Part shown: positions 35,449 through 50,200 of the stretch, in pieces
How positions within the stretch are numbered: position 1 is the first letter of the stretch
How the letters are laid out: every line of letters starts with the position of its first letter
NCBI GenBank assembly: GCA_019054805.1
Contig: JAHQIY010000009.1
Span: 930,001 to 994,000, forward strand
DNA: 64,000 bases
Direction: 5' to 3'
Origin: Brachionus manjavacas
Taxonomy: Eukaryota > Rotifera > Eurotatoria > Ploima > Brachionidae
Notes under the pieces: generated by a model
The model's database searches: none
Told to the model about the DNA's origin: nothing
The model's input: only the letters and a program-made list of their open reading frames with translations
Program-made: the position numbers and the translations under genes

Positions 35449-36880
35449 TCTAGTTTTTAACAATAATATTATTTTTCATTTATTTTAATTGAGTAAATTT
35501 TCTATATTCTAAAAGAATGTAAATATTAATTGTTTTGCTTCCGAATGATGTTGGCAACAAGCAATAGTTGTCAAGAAATAATATGACTTCGTTTGAATTG
35601 AACAATTAGTTTATTATTCTAACAAAATGCCGAAGGAAATTTTCTTTTAAGATTTTCGTTTAAGTTTTTATCAATATATAAAACTTTTTTTTAAATGAAA
35701 ATAAATCTAAAAAATTATTTTAATTTTTAAAAATTGTGTATGAAAAATTTTAGCTTATTTAAGCACCAATTCCAAAGAATACCGGCGAGTTGAAAAAAAA
35801 TTTTGAATTTTTTTATAAAAGTTTTAAATGCATTATTTTATATCAATATCCGCTAAATGTTTGATTAGGTTAAAGGTCTTTCCGTACCATGCGTATAGTT
35901 CCTCGAAGATAAGTACTTTTAATAATCCTACTAATTTTGTTTTCATCTCTGAAATTCTCTGTCCATGCATTCAAGGAACAAATGCATTTTTTTTGTTTAT
36001 TATAGTAAAGCTCTACTTTATAGATGTATATTTTTGATCCTGTTTGGCTTTTTTATTACATTTTTTGAATTTCAAAGAAGTAAATTTTTTATCATATAAA
36101 CTCATTGTATAATTGCGTGGCAATGCAGGTCACATCCATTTAACCACCATTTATTAGTTTATGAATTAATTTTAAATAGTTACGAAAGTAAAAAATTCTC
36201 TTTTAATTTATTATATTTGAAGAATATCAGGTAATGCAGATTACTTATTTGAGATAATTGCTAAAAATTTTAAAAATTCACTATTTTCAATCTTGCAATC
36301 GATTTATTCTGAATTTTGTACAAGATTTTATCAAGTGTTGAATAAATTTTTTAATTTAAATTCATTCTATTGAAAAATTGTACATTTCTCCGAAATTAGA
36401 ACAACAAAATAAAGTCAAAGTTCAAAAATAGTTTGCAGAGTTCTCCGAATTCTGCATATCATATTTAGGCCTTAAAAACTTTTATTTGAATTTGTAGCAC
36501 CTTCAGAACAAATTTCAAATTTTTTTTTATTTTCGTCAAAAATAAAGTTAAAAAGATTTTCACTTACGATGCGCACTATATGTTCAATATGGATTTTTAG
36601 TAAAATAAAAATAAACGGTAAAAATTAGTTTATTAAAAGAAATTATTTAAAATATTTTTTTTTCTAAATTTATTTTTTTCTATTTTCCCCAAAAAAAAAA
36701 TTCAGATTATCTAAAAAATTAATCAATTTAAAAAATATGAAGCTTTGTTTTCCTAAATTTTAATTACAAATGTTTTTTTGCTTAAAAAATCAAGCGACAA
36801 ATTTCAGATAAACAAAAATACAAGGCGTAATTTTTAATTGAAAAAGAATTCTAAAATTTTAGTTACAAAATGAGTCAAAT
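35449..36880. other. Intergenic stretch between LIM and PFKFB
   Basis: AT-rich. Near 35850-36010 the minus strand has a coding-like scrap (EELYAWYGKTFNL), but stops interrupt it. No gene is supported. Confidence 0.4.
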
Positions 36881-36886
36881 TTTATT
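36881..36886 (-). promoter_or_regulatory. Poly(A) signal of PFKFB
   Basis: AATAAA on the minus strand, about 70 bases after the stop codon. Confidence 0.55.
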
Positions 36887-36955
36887 ATAAAATTAATTTA
36901 CAAAAATATTTTTTAGCCGTGTTTTTAGCACGTGATTGACAAATAAAAGGCTGAC

Positions 36956-40485
<3,530 letters not shown>

Positions 40486-40535
40486 GAGAAGCCCGGTATG
40501 TAGAGAAACATTTTATGGGAACGTGTCAGGACTCG

Positions 40536-40735
40536 CGAGTCCAGGGGGCTATAAATAATGACGTCGAAAGACGTAAGTAGCGAGTATAAAAAAACTCTGT
40601 TATAAGTAGCAATGCTTCTGCAAGCTTACCGAATATAACTTGTGTTGTTCTACAAGTGTTTGGACTTGTCGCAGAAAACTACTACTACTAATTAATGAGT
40701 TGGAAAAGCGATTATTTATTAATTGCCTCGACTAT
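40536..40735 (+). mobile_element. Possible solo LTR
   Basis: The stretch begins TGTCAGGACTCGCGAGTCC, has a TATA-like GAGTATAAAAA, and is distinctly richer in G+C than its surroundings, as solo LTRs of Ty3-type elements often are. No internal element sequence is next to it. The 3' border and target duplication are not clear, so this is tentative. It would be a fossil. Confidence 0.3.
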
Positions 40736-40787
40736 CCTCCTAAACTTGTATTATAAATAAATAAATCCTTGATAGAATTTATTTATT

Positions 40788-40910
40788 TGTAATTAACCTC
40801 CTTCAGGAAAAGTAAAGTAGAAATAAAAAAAAAAATAAAAAAGAGTTTAAAAATAAATTAAGTTTTGAAAGAGCTCATGCTCGATACAGATATACAAATA
40901 GATAAAATAA
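40788..40910 (+). mobile_element. Degraded LINE 3' tail
   Basis: GAGCTCATGCTCGATACAG followed by an A- and T-rich tail resembles the 3' block GAGCTTTAGCTCGGTACAG of the LINE copies at 10.74 and 24.83 kb, here on the plus strand. Divergence is considerable. Confidence 0.4.
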
Positions 40911-43549
40911 GTAGTAAAGAAAAAAATAGAAATAGAAAGAAAAAATTTAAAATTTAAATTCAATAAAATTTAGTTGACCAAGAAAGGTGAGTTTCTCTTA
41001 GATTCAATAAGTCGGTTTAATAAATTTTTATTAAATTTTTTAATATTAAATTTTATTAATTTATTTAAGTTTTTAAATCTTATAAACAAAATCGTCGCCT
41101 CTTTGAAACAAAAAATGGAATGTTTTTATCTTTACAAAGTTTTAAATGATCTCCTAAGGATTATTTTCAGTATAAGATAAAAAGAATTCAATTTTTATAA
41201 AAAAAATTTTTTCTTTTTTTTTAAATACTTGTCCATGAAACTTTGATTTTAATAAATAATAATAATAATTATCACACAAGTTTCAAATTTAGATTAAATA
41301 TTCACATAATGAGATTGAAACTGACGAAACTAATTTGTCTTTGAAGTGCTGTTTAACATAATCTCACTATATCCAGATGTCATGAATCGACTACATATGA
41401 AGTGCAATGTCGTCAATTAAATGCAAATAAAAACATTTTTTATTGACTTAACAAAAATCTCTAAAAATTTAGAAAGTGATAGTTGCACGGATTTTTATAG
41501 AAGTTTAGAAAAAGAAAGCTTGTGCCATGAACGCGCTCAGTGATGATTTATTGCTCAGACAAAATGTCAATTAATCGGGCTTTTAAAACAAACTGCTTGT
41601 CTAAACATAGTGTTATCACCTTGTCACTTTTTTTTTAATTTTGAGGCGAAATTAGAAACGCGAAATTAAAAGCACTAAACTTTTTGAAAAACTACGACTT
41701 GAAAATTTAATTTAATTAGGTGAACTGAGTAGTTAGAATGTGATCTAGAGCCGTAGGGCGAACTGAGCTAGAAAAATCCAGAAAAGTCCGAATGATTTTT
41801 TTTCAAAAAAATAAATTCCTTATGATTTTGGATTGTTTTAATGAAAATTAGAAAATTAAAAAAAAGCAATTTTGCTCCTATAAATTATTATAATTTTTTT
41901 TAAGTCATTAGTTGAGTTAAGCATGGACTAGCTTCCTTGATAACCACGAGCTGAACGAATGATCGCAAGCCAAAATGCATTCGTTCGAGTTCTGAGAGCT
42001 AATGTTTAATTAGCGAGCAAAATTGAGTGCTTTAAGAATGATCGTCATCTTTTGAATTTATGATTTTTTGGGTGCACATTTTACAGCTTGTGTTCATGCT
42101 AAACTTTGGGATCGGACAATTTTTTTCGCGGCTCCAAAAGCTTGTAATTAAATCCTGAGATTATGTATTTGTTTTTTATTCACCTTTTCAGGTAATACAA
42201 GCTTTTATTATTTTCTAAGACGAAATATTAAAAAAGCCTATTTACCTAATTTTTAATCAAAAAAATTCTTAACTTGATCTACAAAAAATAATGCTATATT
42301 TTTCAATACAGACAGCTAAATAGCTTTTTTTCAATCCTTTTAAGGAAAAGCATTAATCAATAATGTATGCTGATTTGATCCAAATTTTAGATAATTAAAA
42401 AAACAAAATTATTCACAGAAATTCAAAAGACTTATTAAAATTTTCCATTTTGTTGACTAGAATTTTAAATTTCCTTTTAAAAAACTGAGTGCTGATGATT
42501 TTATTTTAAACATACTTTGTAAGTGAATTGAAATCTGGATCTCAAAAGAAATAAAATTTTTTTAGTAAAGTTTGAAAATTGATTATATAAAAAAATTAAA
42601 AAAAATTCACTCGTGTCAAAATTATTTTTTTTAAATCTAAAACTGATTTGAAAATTATTTCAAAATTGTTTCTTGAATTTTTTTAAACTAAATAATAATA
42701 TTGTAATTTTTAAAGAATTAAAAAAAATCAAATTTTGATTTAAATGAGTCTCAATGTAAAAAAAATATTAATTTTAAAACTTGGAGTTTGAGTTAACATA
42801 TCGATCTTGTAGACTTTTTAATTCTAATAATTTTTTAAGATAATTTATGATGATATTCTCATTATTTTTTAATTTTTTATTCGTATTAAATTTTAGAAAT
42901 TAAATTTTAGCTAAGATTTTGCCAAAACTGAAATCTCAATTTAATGCCGACGGTTCAGTGTAGCTTTTTATCTAATTATTTTGATTCAAGCATTTTTAAT
43001 AAAACACAATTAAAAATTTTCAAGAAGGAACTTTAATTTCCTGTAAAAATTTAATATTAATTTCAGATAATAATTAATGTATAGAAAAAAATTAATTTTC
43101 ATGCAAATTCTAATAAATTCTAATTTAAAATTAATAAAACACCGAATAAAATTCCAAGGTCTCTTAAAATCTTATTCCCATTTTAAAATTAATTTTAGAT
43201 ATTTATAAAATTTAAATAACACTGGCAAAATACCAAAAAGGCGGTTTTAAGAATTAAAATCACCTTTTGAGAGAAGGTTTCAACTAAAACTATGATTAAA
43301 TTAAAAATTTGGTTTATTAACATTTAAAAATTGTTTTATTCGAAAAAAAATTAAATCTTCGATAAATTCTAATTTTTCATTAATCTCAAATTAATTGTCA
43401 ACTTTAAATTGAGTATTTTAATCTAAACAAAAAGGGTGTAGAAAAATTACGTAATAAAAGATAACCAAAAATGAAACACATGAACTTATTTCATCAATTT
43501 TTAGCATCGAATGAATCGAATTTAGGAAAAAACATTAGAAAAATGTTAC
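40911..43549. other. Putative PFKFB 5' intron
   Basis: If the upstream exons belong to PFKFB this is intron. A G+C-richer patch lies at 41920-42060 (GCAAGCCAAAATGCATTCGT). No gene is supported. Confidence 0.35.
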
Positions 43550-44029
43550 CTTTTGTTGCAAATGAGTTCAACGTGGCTCTATCTTGTTGCATATCTAGAA
43601 AAATAAATTTTAAATGATAATCAAAATAAGAAAAATCCATGAGGTATTTTAAAAATTAATTTTTTTTTCAAATTAAAACAAAAACTGTTAATTCATATTC
43701 TGGTCTAGCTGCATAAAACGCGATATTTTAGAAGCTAATTCAGTTTGCTTAATCAGCATTTCTAGGTGTTTTCCATAAAGCCTAGTTTATTCTACAATTT
43801 ACATTTTTGATTATAGTGTAATATTTTCTTAAGCTCATTAGCAACGATTAATTCCAATCAAAATTTTACTACCAGAATAAATTTCTAAATATTCCAAGGT
43901 ATTGCAGTAAAAAATTAAAAAAAAATTTGAAATTTTTAAAGATAAATCATGGGGTCATTCGGTTAGTATAAAAACAAAAAACTTACCATTTAGATCTGTT
44001 GAATCATCGCTTTCATCAGTGAGAACCAT
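43550..44029 (-). CDS. PFKFB: Alternative 5' exons of PFKFB
   Basis: Exon 44029-43987 begins with ATG after AGGAAAAA and encodes MVLTDESDDSTDLN, ending at a perfect GTAAGT donor in phase 1. Exon 43594-43550, behind a TTTTTCTAG acceptor, adds MQQDRATLNSFATK and ends in phase 1 at GTAACA. That phase exactly matches the acceptor of PFKFB exon 2 at 39203, so splicing past exon 1 would give a 29-residue Ser/Asp-rich N-terminus running straight into [12 protein letters not shown] and the kinase. Multiple first exons are well known in this gene family. No other downstream exon was found. The link to PFKFB is inference from phase and position; it could instead be the start of a separate small gene. 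Confidence 0.6.
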
Positions 44030-46577
44030 TTTTTCCTATTATACTCGACGAAATTGTGGCGGTTTAATTATTCGATTTTGTTTAGAAATTTAAAGTTCAA
44101 TTCAAATAATAATTAGTTTATTTCTAAAACATTAAATTAAAAATTAAAATAAATTTAAAAATTCTATTTCAGTACTTAAATAAGTGAAGAACGAATTTCG
44201 TAAAGCACAGCTTTAAAATGCGAAAAATACTCTTTCTAAGAGTAAAATACGAACCCTCCGCTTAGTTCGTGATCGTATTTTAATTTTAGAATATTTTATA
44301 AAATTTATAATTATAAGCAATATATAGTAAATTTTAAGTTTGCATCAAGTACAAAGGTTGACTTTACAAAAATTTATCAAAAAAATGCTTCTTTCTCTCA
44401 GCTATCTTTTATATTTTTAATTTTTTAGATAAATAACGCTTAATTCAAACAATTCAATTCAAATATTATGCAATATCTGGCTAAAAATTAATTCTTCTTT
44501 AATCTAAAAGCTAGAATAAAAATGATATTTTACAAATGGTAAAAATTCTGTCTTTAATAGTGATACATCATCTATCTAGAAAAAAAAATTTCTTTGCAAT
44601 TTTCTTCTCAATTGCCACTCATCATATGTCAAAAATTTAATTAAATAAATCTTATCATCAATTACTTTATAAATACACTGTAAAAATAAAATTAAATGTC
44701 CTATATGCCAAGGATTGAACGCCAAATTAAATGACATGTCTCGTTATTGTTTGCGACCAAGACTTTAAAAATATAAAATTTGATCGAGTTTTTAAAAAAA
44801 ATTTATTTAAAAAAAATCTAATTTTTTCCGGTCCTGAACAATTGAAATTTGGAAAAATTGTCTTTTTCCAAAGACGCCCTTGTTCTATAACTTCGCCGAA
44901 AAAGCTGATTTCTAAAATGAATAAAAGAATGGTTTAAAAAAAATTCTATTTATGCCTACATCATTAAATAGCTATAATATGGGCGTGTTGAAACGCTTTT
45001 TTAATAACTTATGAATAAAAATTATTTAAATATTTTAGACAGATCGTGAGGCCTCAATTAGAAATAAAATTGCTACGTGAAAATTAACATAGGACTTATG
45101 ACCAAATAAATTAAATTTTTTTATAATTTTTTTTTCTATTTTGGGCTAATCCTTTAATAAAATATACTTTTTGCGATAATTTATAAATAATTTTGAATAA
45201 AATTTACATAAAATGCCTCTGGAATGAAAATTTAGCCTTTTTTGAAAAAAAATGTGTTTGATTAAATATTAAATTAGAAAAATACGCTTGAAGCTTATTT
45301 AAATGACGTAGCATTAATTTAGTTTATTAGTTAATATTCATGAAATGTTCAATCTATTTTGAAAAAAAATGGTTCTGTCTGCATTGCTCATAATTTAGAA
45401 TGTGAAAACGAAATTTTAGAATATGCTTTGAGTTTGTTCTATGGATGATGAATTGATAAATTTTGGTTAAATTAACATGACTAATGAATTCTATTTAAAA
45501 AAAAAAATTTCGTAATTAGAAATTTGAAAAAAAATAATCAAACAATGGACTACTTTTTTTGGGAAAACTTTTCGAAATATATATATTTATAACTTGACTT
45601 TTTTGATGTTGAGTTAAACATTATCTTTTTAAAAAACGCGCAATTTAATCTTAGAAATTAAAGGGTAAAAAAACAAATTGCGTATTTAATTAGCATTTGA
45701 AAAAAATTCGCAACAAAAAAATCAAATAATTGATATTGAGTTTAAAAAAAATTTAAAATATAAAACTTGTAAACTAATCGATTTTATAATCGAAAATATG
45801 TACACGTACATTTATGGCTATTTTAGGTAAAAAAAGGATTTCTTTAGAAAATTAAAAATTACATTTTTCACTTAAATTGACCAAAAATTCTTCAAAAAAT
45901 TAAAAAAGAATTTGAGATTTTTTTGATTAAAAAAAAACCAAAATATATTTTTTTTCCTTCTTACAGCATATTTCTTTGACCATAAAACCGTAATTTAAAC
46001 AAAAAATAAATACTAATTAACATTAGTTAATTAAAAAAAATTTTCTTTTTTTAAAAAAATTTTAAACAATTAAATTTTTTGGACCTCGAAATTTTGATTA
46101 AATAATAGTTCACAAGAAATTTCAAAATAAAAATTCCAGGTATTATTCTGGTATTTTTAGAAAATAATTTCAAGTACTTGATTGAAATTCAGATATTTTA
46201 ACTTCAAATAACCAAATTTTGTTTAAAATTGAAATGATTTAAAAAGTCTTATCAATTTTTATTTCATATTAATTTCAAAGTACAAAACTATCTTTTACAA
46301 CAACACTACAGTCGAGCCTTTAAGATTATATTATTTTTCGTTCTTAATAAAAAAAAACACCCAAAACATCAATATCTGTGGTTGTTACTGAGCTTCGATA
46401 AATATTAGAATGAAGTTTTAACTCAAATCTAAATATTTGTAAAAAATTAAGCTACTATGATAATTTATTTGAACTTATAAGGTTAAATTGAATCTTGGCA
46501 GTATTGAATAAAAAATGACATAAAATTAATTTAATCAAAAAAATTTTTTAAATTTATTAAGGTTCTTCCATCGCCCC
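44030..46577. other. Intergenic stretch
   Basis: AT-rich DNA. Short open frames here, such as plus 44731-44937, have noise-like composition. Presumed promoter of the alternative PFKFB transcript at its left end. Confidence 0.4.
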
Positions 46578-46694
46578 TCATAAACTTAGTTCGATTAGTT
46601 GTTCTTTTGGTACATTTGCTGAATTTAGCTTTGTCGCTTTTTTGCAGGTCTCCTTTTTTTTGAAGTCATTATTTTTTGTATGATATCTAGCTAA
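46578..46694 (-). other. Possible alternative terminal exon of the MAM gene
   Basis: After a TTAATAG acceptor in phase 0 a 38-codon frame runs LARYHTKNNDFKKKETCKKA to LIELSL and a TGA stop. Phase and Lys-rich character match the last tail exon of the MAM gene just upstream, so it could replace or follow it. The main evidence is only phase and position; chance is possible. Confidence 0.2.
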
Positions 46695-46941
46695 CTATTA
46701 ACAGAACTTTGAATTATCTGACAATATTAGATTTTTATAATAAATCTTGGATCAGTCTGGTTTTAAATTTAAAAAAAAATCGAGAAGGTATAGTAAATTG
46801 ACAAACCTGATCAAACTTAACTCTTCACCCGTTATTTTAAAATTTTCTTGAATGTTTCATTTTTTGGAATAAATTTTAGTGTATTTCTAATACTTATTTC
46901 AGTAAAATCTAATAAAAAGTGAAAATAATTATTGATTAAAA

Positions 46942-46947
46942 TTTATT
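46942..46947 (-). promoter_or_regulatory. Poly(A) signal of the MAM/LDLa gene
   Basis: AATAAA on the minus strand, about 55 bases after the stop codon of the last exon. Confidence 0.6.
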
Positions 46948-47001
46948 ACTATTTAATAAAAAAATTATAAAAATATTAAGTTTTATGAGCTTTAAAGAGT
47001 T

Positions 47002-47287
47002 TTAATTTAATTCAATATTATCCATTGTTGCATATGTTTTGTTTTTCTTTTTGTTCTTTTTCTGGAAAAAAAAAATTAATATTTTATTCATTTAAACAAT
47101 TCAATCAAGCCTACCTTTGGTATAATATCTTCTTCGTCGTCCTTGATTAAAAAAAAAAAATTAAAACACTTATCTGATTAAAAAATATGCTCATCTTACA
47201 TTTATATCAAATATTGGATTTGCTATAGCTATTGAATCATTACTATCACTGTCATTACTCGAATTAGATAGCTGAACCGCTTTAAAA
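47002..47287 (-). other. MAM gene: three cytoplasmic-tail exons
   Basis: Exons 47287-47200, 47141-47115 and 47061-47002 encode FKAVQLSNSSNDSDSNDSIA with NPIFDIN, then the acidic DDEEDIIPK, then the basic KKNKKKNKTYATMDNIELN and TAA. NPIF resembles NPxY/F sorting signals and YATM could be a phosphotyrosine or YxxM/YxxL-type sorting site; both uses are inference. Splicing is in phase throughout. Confidence 0.85.
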
Positions 47288-50200
47288 CTTGAAAAAAAAA
47301 ATATTTAAAAATAAAATAAGCCTAATTTAAATTACTTGAAAATATCTTTGAAATTATTTAATTTCTGATATCTATATATAACAAATCCCATAAACAGAGC
47401 AATTAGCAATCCGGGGATCAATATTCCAACAATGAGCCCTGTATCTTTAGAATTTGAGGTTTTTCCAAGTTTTTCACCACATTTAAAGCCGCTAAAACCA
47501 TTCGCACATTTACACCCAAATCCGAGATCTATCGAATAAAAACAACTACCACCATTGAGACAGAAGTCCGAGGGACATGTTGGAATGGAAGTTTTGTCAG
47601 TACTGACTGTTGTTTTTGTTGTTTGGCCAGAAGGAGGTGTCTTTGTTGATCCAGTTTGCTGCGATGAAGGCTGACTGGTTAAAGTAGAACTTTTACTTGA
47701 TGTTGAAATAGTTTCGTTCTTATTCGGCAACTGATCGAAAACAGGTTGACAACCAGGACTGAATGATGTATCCTAAAAGAAATTCAAAAATAAAAAAATA
47801 AAATAAAATTAGATTTTAATAAATCATACATCGATTGCCATGTCTGATTCGGAACCAAGTCCAACTCGACCGTCAATTACAATCTTTAAAAAAATTATTT
47901 TTATTTTGCTAATTTTTTTCAATAAAAAGTTACTTGGAATGGCTTATCTGTATTGATTGTGACCAGATTACGCTTCCACACATCACCTTGATTTCCAGTC
48001 ATGTTCCTTTAGAAGTTTTTTTTAATTAATTTCTAAAATAGAAGTAATTATCGTATCTTACCACACTACAGGCCAGTTAAAATCATTTAGATAGTTTCTA
48101 AAATAGACTGTCATTGTGCCCATAGTTTCCTTAAAAATGATGATTTAGCATATAAATAAATATCAATTTCTTATGAAATGAGTGAAACTTACACCAAACA
48201 TATGTGAATAGAATAAAAATGTACATTGCTGATTTTGAGCTGGAACATAAATACGACTGTAAACTCGCGCTATCTTGTTTATGTTTCCATAAGACTCCAA
48301 ATAAAGATAAGAGCCAACATCAGTACCAGTTGTGTGATCTAAAAGAAAAACTATTTAAATTTATTATTTTCCAGGCTGATTATTAAATGCCTCTGGTAGG
48401 GCCGGTTTTTGAAGATGGCGATGGCCCACTGTATCGTTTCCATTTTGAGGATACATTCGAGTCAATCATCCAATCGCATAGAGAATGGTCAAAGGTACAC
48501 CTGGTAAAAAATTCCTTTATTTCTAGTTTCTAAAATAAAAACAAGCTACTTTTGGTAAGATGAACAAATTGGTAAAATTTCATCCGAGTAGTCGCCGCAG
48601 TCATCCACAAAATCACAAGTTTTCTCCATAGGCACACAATTGCCTCGTTTGCACTTGAACTCGTTGGGCGAACAAGTGCCACCAGGGAAAGGCAGCGAAC
48701 AGTTTTCAAAGCTAACATCATCAATGACAACAAAACCAAACGAAGAAAAACTTCGTTCACCTTCGAAAATAACCTGAAATTTAGATGACACACTGCCTAA
48801 ATGAATGACATCTTGGACCCATTTTACTAATGGTTGTGTGTTCAATGGTGTATTCTTTCTAAAAATTTTTATTTTCTTTTCATCATTAAGCAAAAGGGAG
48901 GCATCCAAAGAGGCCGTAGATCCTTCAATTCGCGACCAGAATTTTATCTGACATGTTGAACTGGCAAATGGTAAAACTGGAGAATAAAGACTTGCTGGTT
49001 GGTTCAGCGCTCCATTGTTGGTCGTCACAGCCATGTAGTATCCAGATTGATTGTTAAATGTATGGTCAACATTCGGTCCGATATTGGATACAGTTGTTGA
49101 ATTTCTAGTCCTTGTCCATTTAAAGCTACCTGAACTTTTGTCCATCCATCCGCACAAATCAGTATTTTCAAAAGTGCAGCTACCACAATTTTTCTCGTCT
49201 TGCCCATTTGAACAATCGCTTTTAAAGTCACAAACTAAATTCGAGTCTATAAATTGACCATTTCCGCAGTCGAATTGTCCAACAGGGCCTTGACACAGTC
49301 CACTGTAGAGTTTTAGATCATCAATTGCAAGCTGGCCCGTGGCATTATTCGGATTTGATCCAGTAACGCCTTCAATTATTAGACTGTATGGATTGAAATT
49401 GTTTTCCAATTGAACTTCTCTTGCCAACCAAGCATCGCCATACAAATCTGTTGGTAGTGTGAACAACTGCTTAATTTGACTGTTTCGTTTGTCTTTGGAA
49501 TTTATTTTTAAACTAGCTTTGTTATTCTGGTTAATTTTAAGATAAAATTGAAGGCATTGTTTGCCAGAATTTTCGCTCAGTATTTCAGACTCAATTTGAG
49601 CTTTTAGGCCGGCAGGTTTTCCATTGGTATCCAAGAACAAAAATGAACCATATGCGGTTCCAAGAGTATGATCAAATGATGGAATATCCCAGTTGACCAA
49701 AGCCGAGCCAAGCTCTCCATTCAAAAGAACCCAATTAAAGTCATTACCTTTAACATATGTATAGCCACACAGGTTTTCATCTTCGAATGTACACGAAGCT
49801 ATCGGATCACATGAGCTAAAGTCAATGTTTATGTCATCAAGCCACACTTCTCCATCATTGACACCCTGGTCGACTAGTTCAAAAACAATTTGATACGGAG
49901 CCGAGTAGGACAAAGTTGTACGGCCCAACGACCACTCTTTGCCTCGGTCTCCTCTGGCACTGAACATAGCCTTGCTGTTGTAATTGCCAAATGAATAAGT
50001 TCTTATATTGAATTGAATACCGCCCTGGGTTTTGTACCAGAAGTTAACACAAAGAGTGGTAGCTGGATAGACTGGAGATAAAAATCTTGCCATTCGATTC
50101 ATCAGATGTGGACTAATGGACTTGGCAAGCATGTAGTGGCCAGTTTCAGAGCCATAACTGTGATCTAAATCTTCATTTTTGCCTTGCACACGATTCCACT

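Noticed and set aside
41920-42060. G+C-richer patch with a short minus-strand frame ALRTRTNAFWLAIIRSARGY
   Set aside because: It could be spliced in phase to the upstream PFKFB exons, but it ends in a stop and has no further support; chance is as likely.
44731-44937. Plus-strand open frame of 68 codons
   Set aside because: Composition is what AT-rich noise gives, and no neighbour exon or domain supports it.
48530-48793. Minus-strand frame and further antisense frames within the big MAM exons (to 62 kb)
   Set aside because: Shadows of the long MAM frames in other phases or on the other strand.
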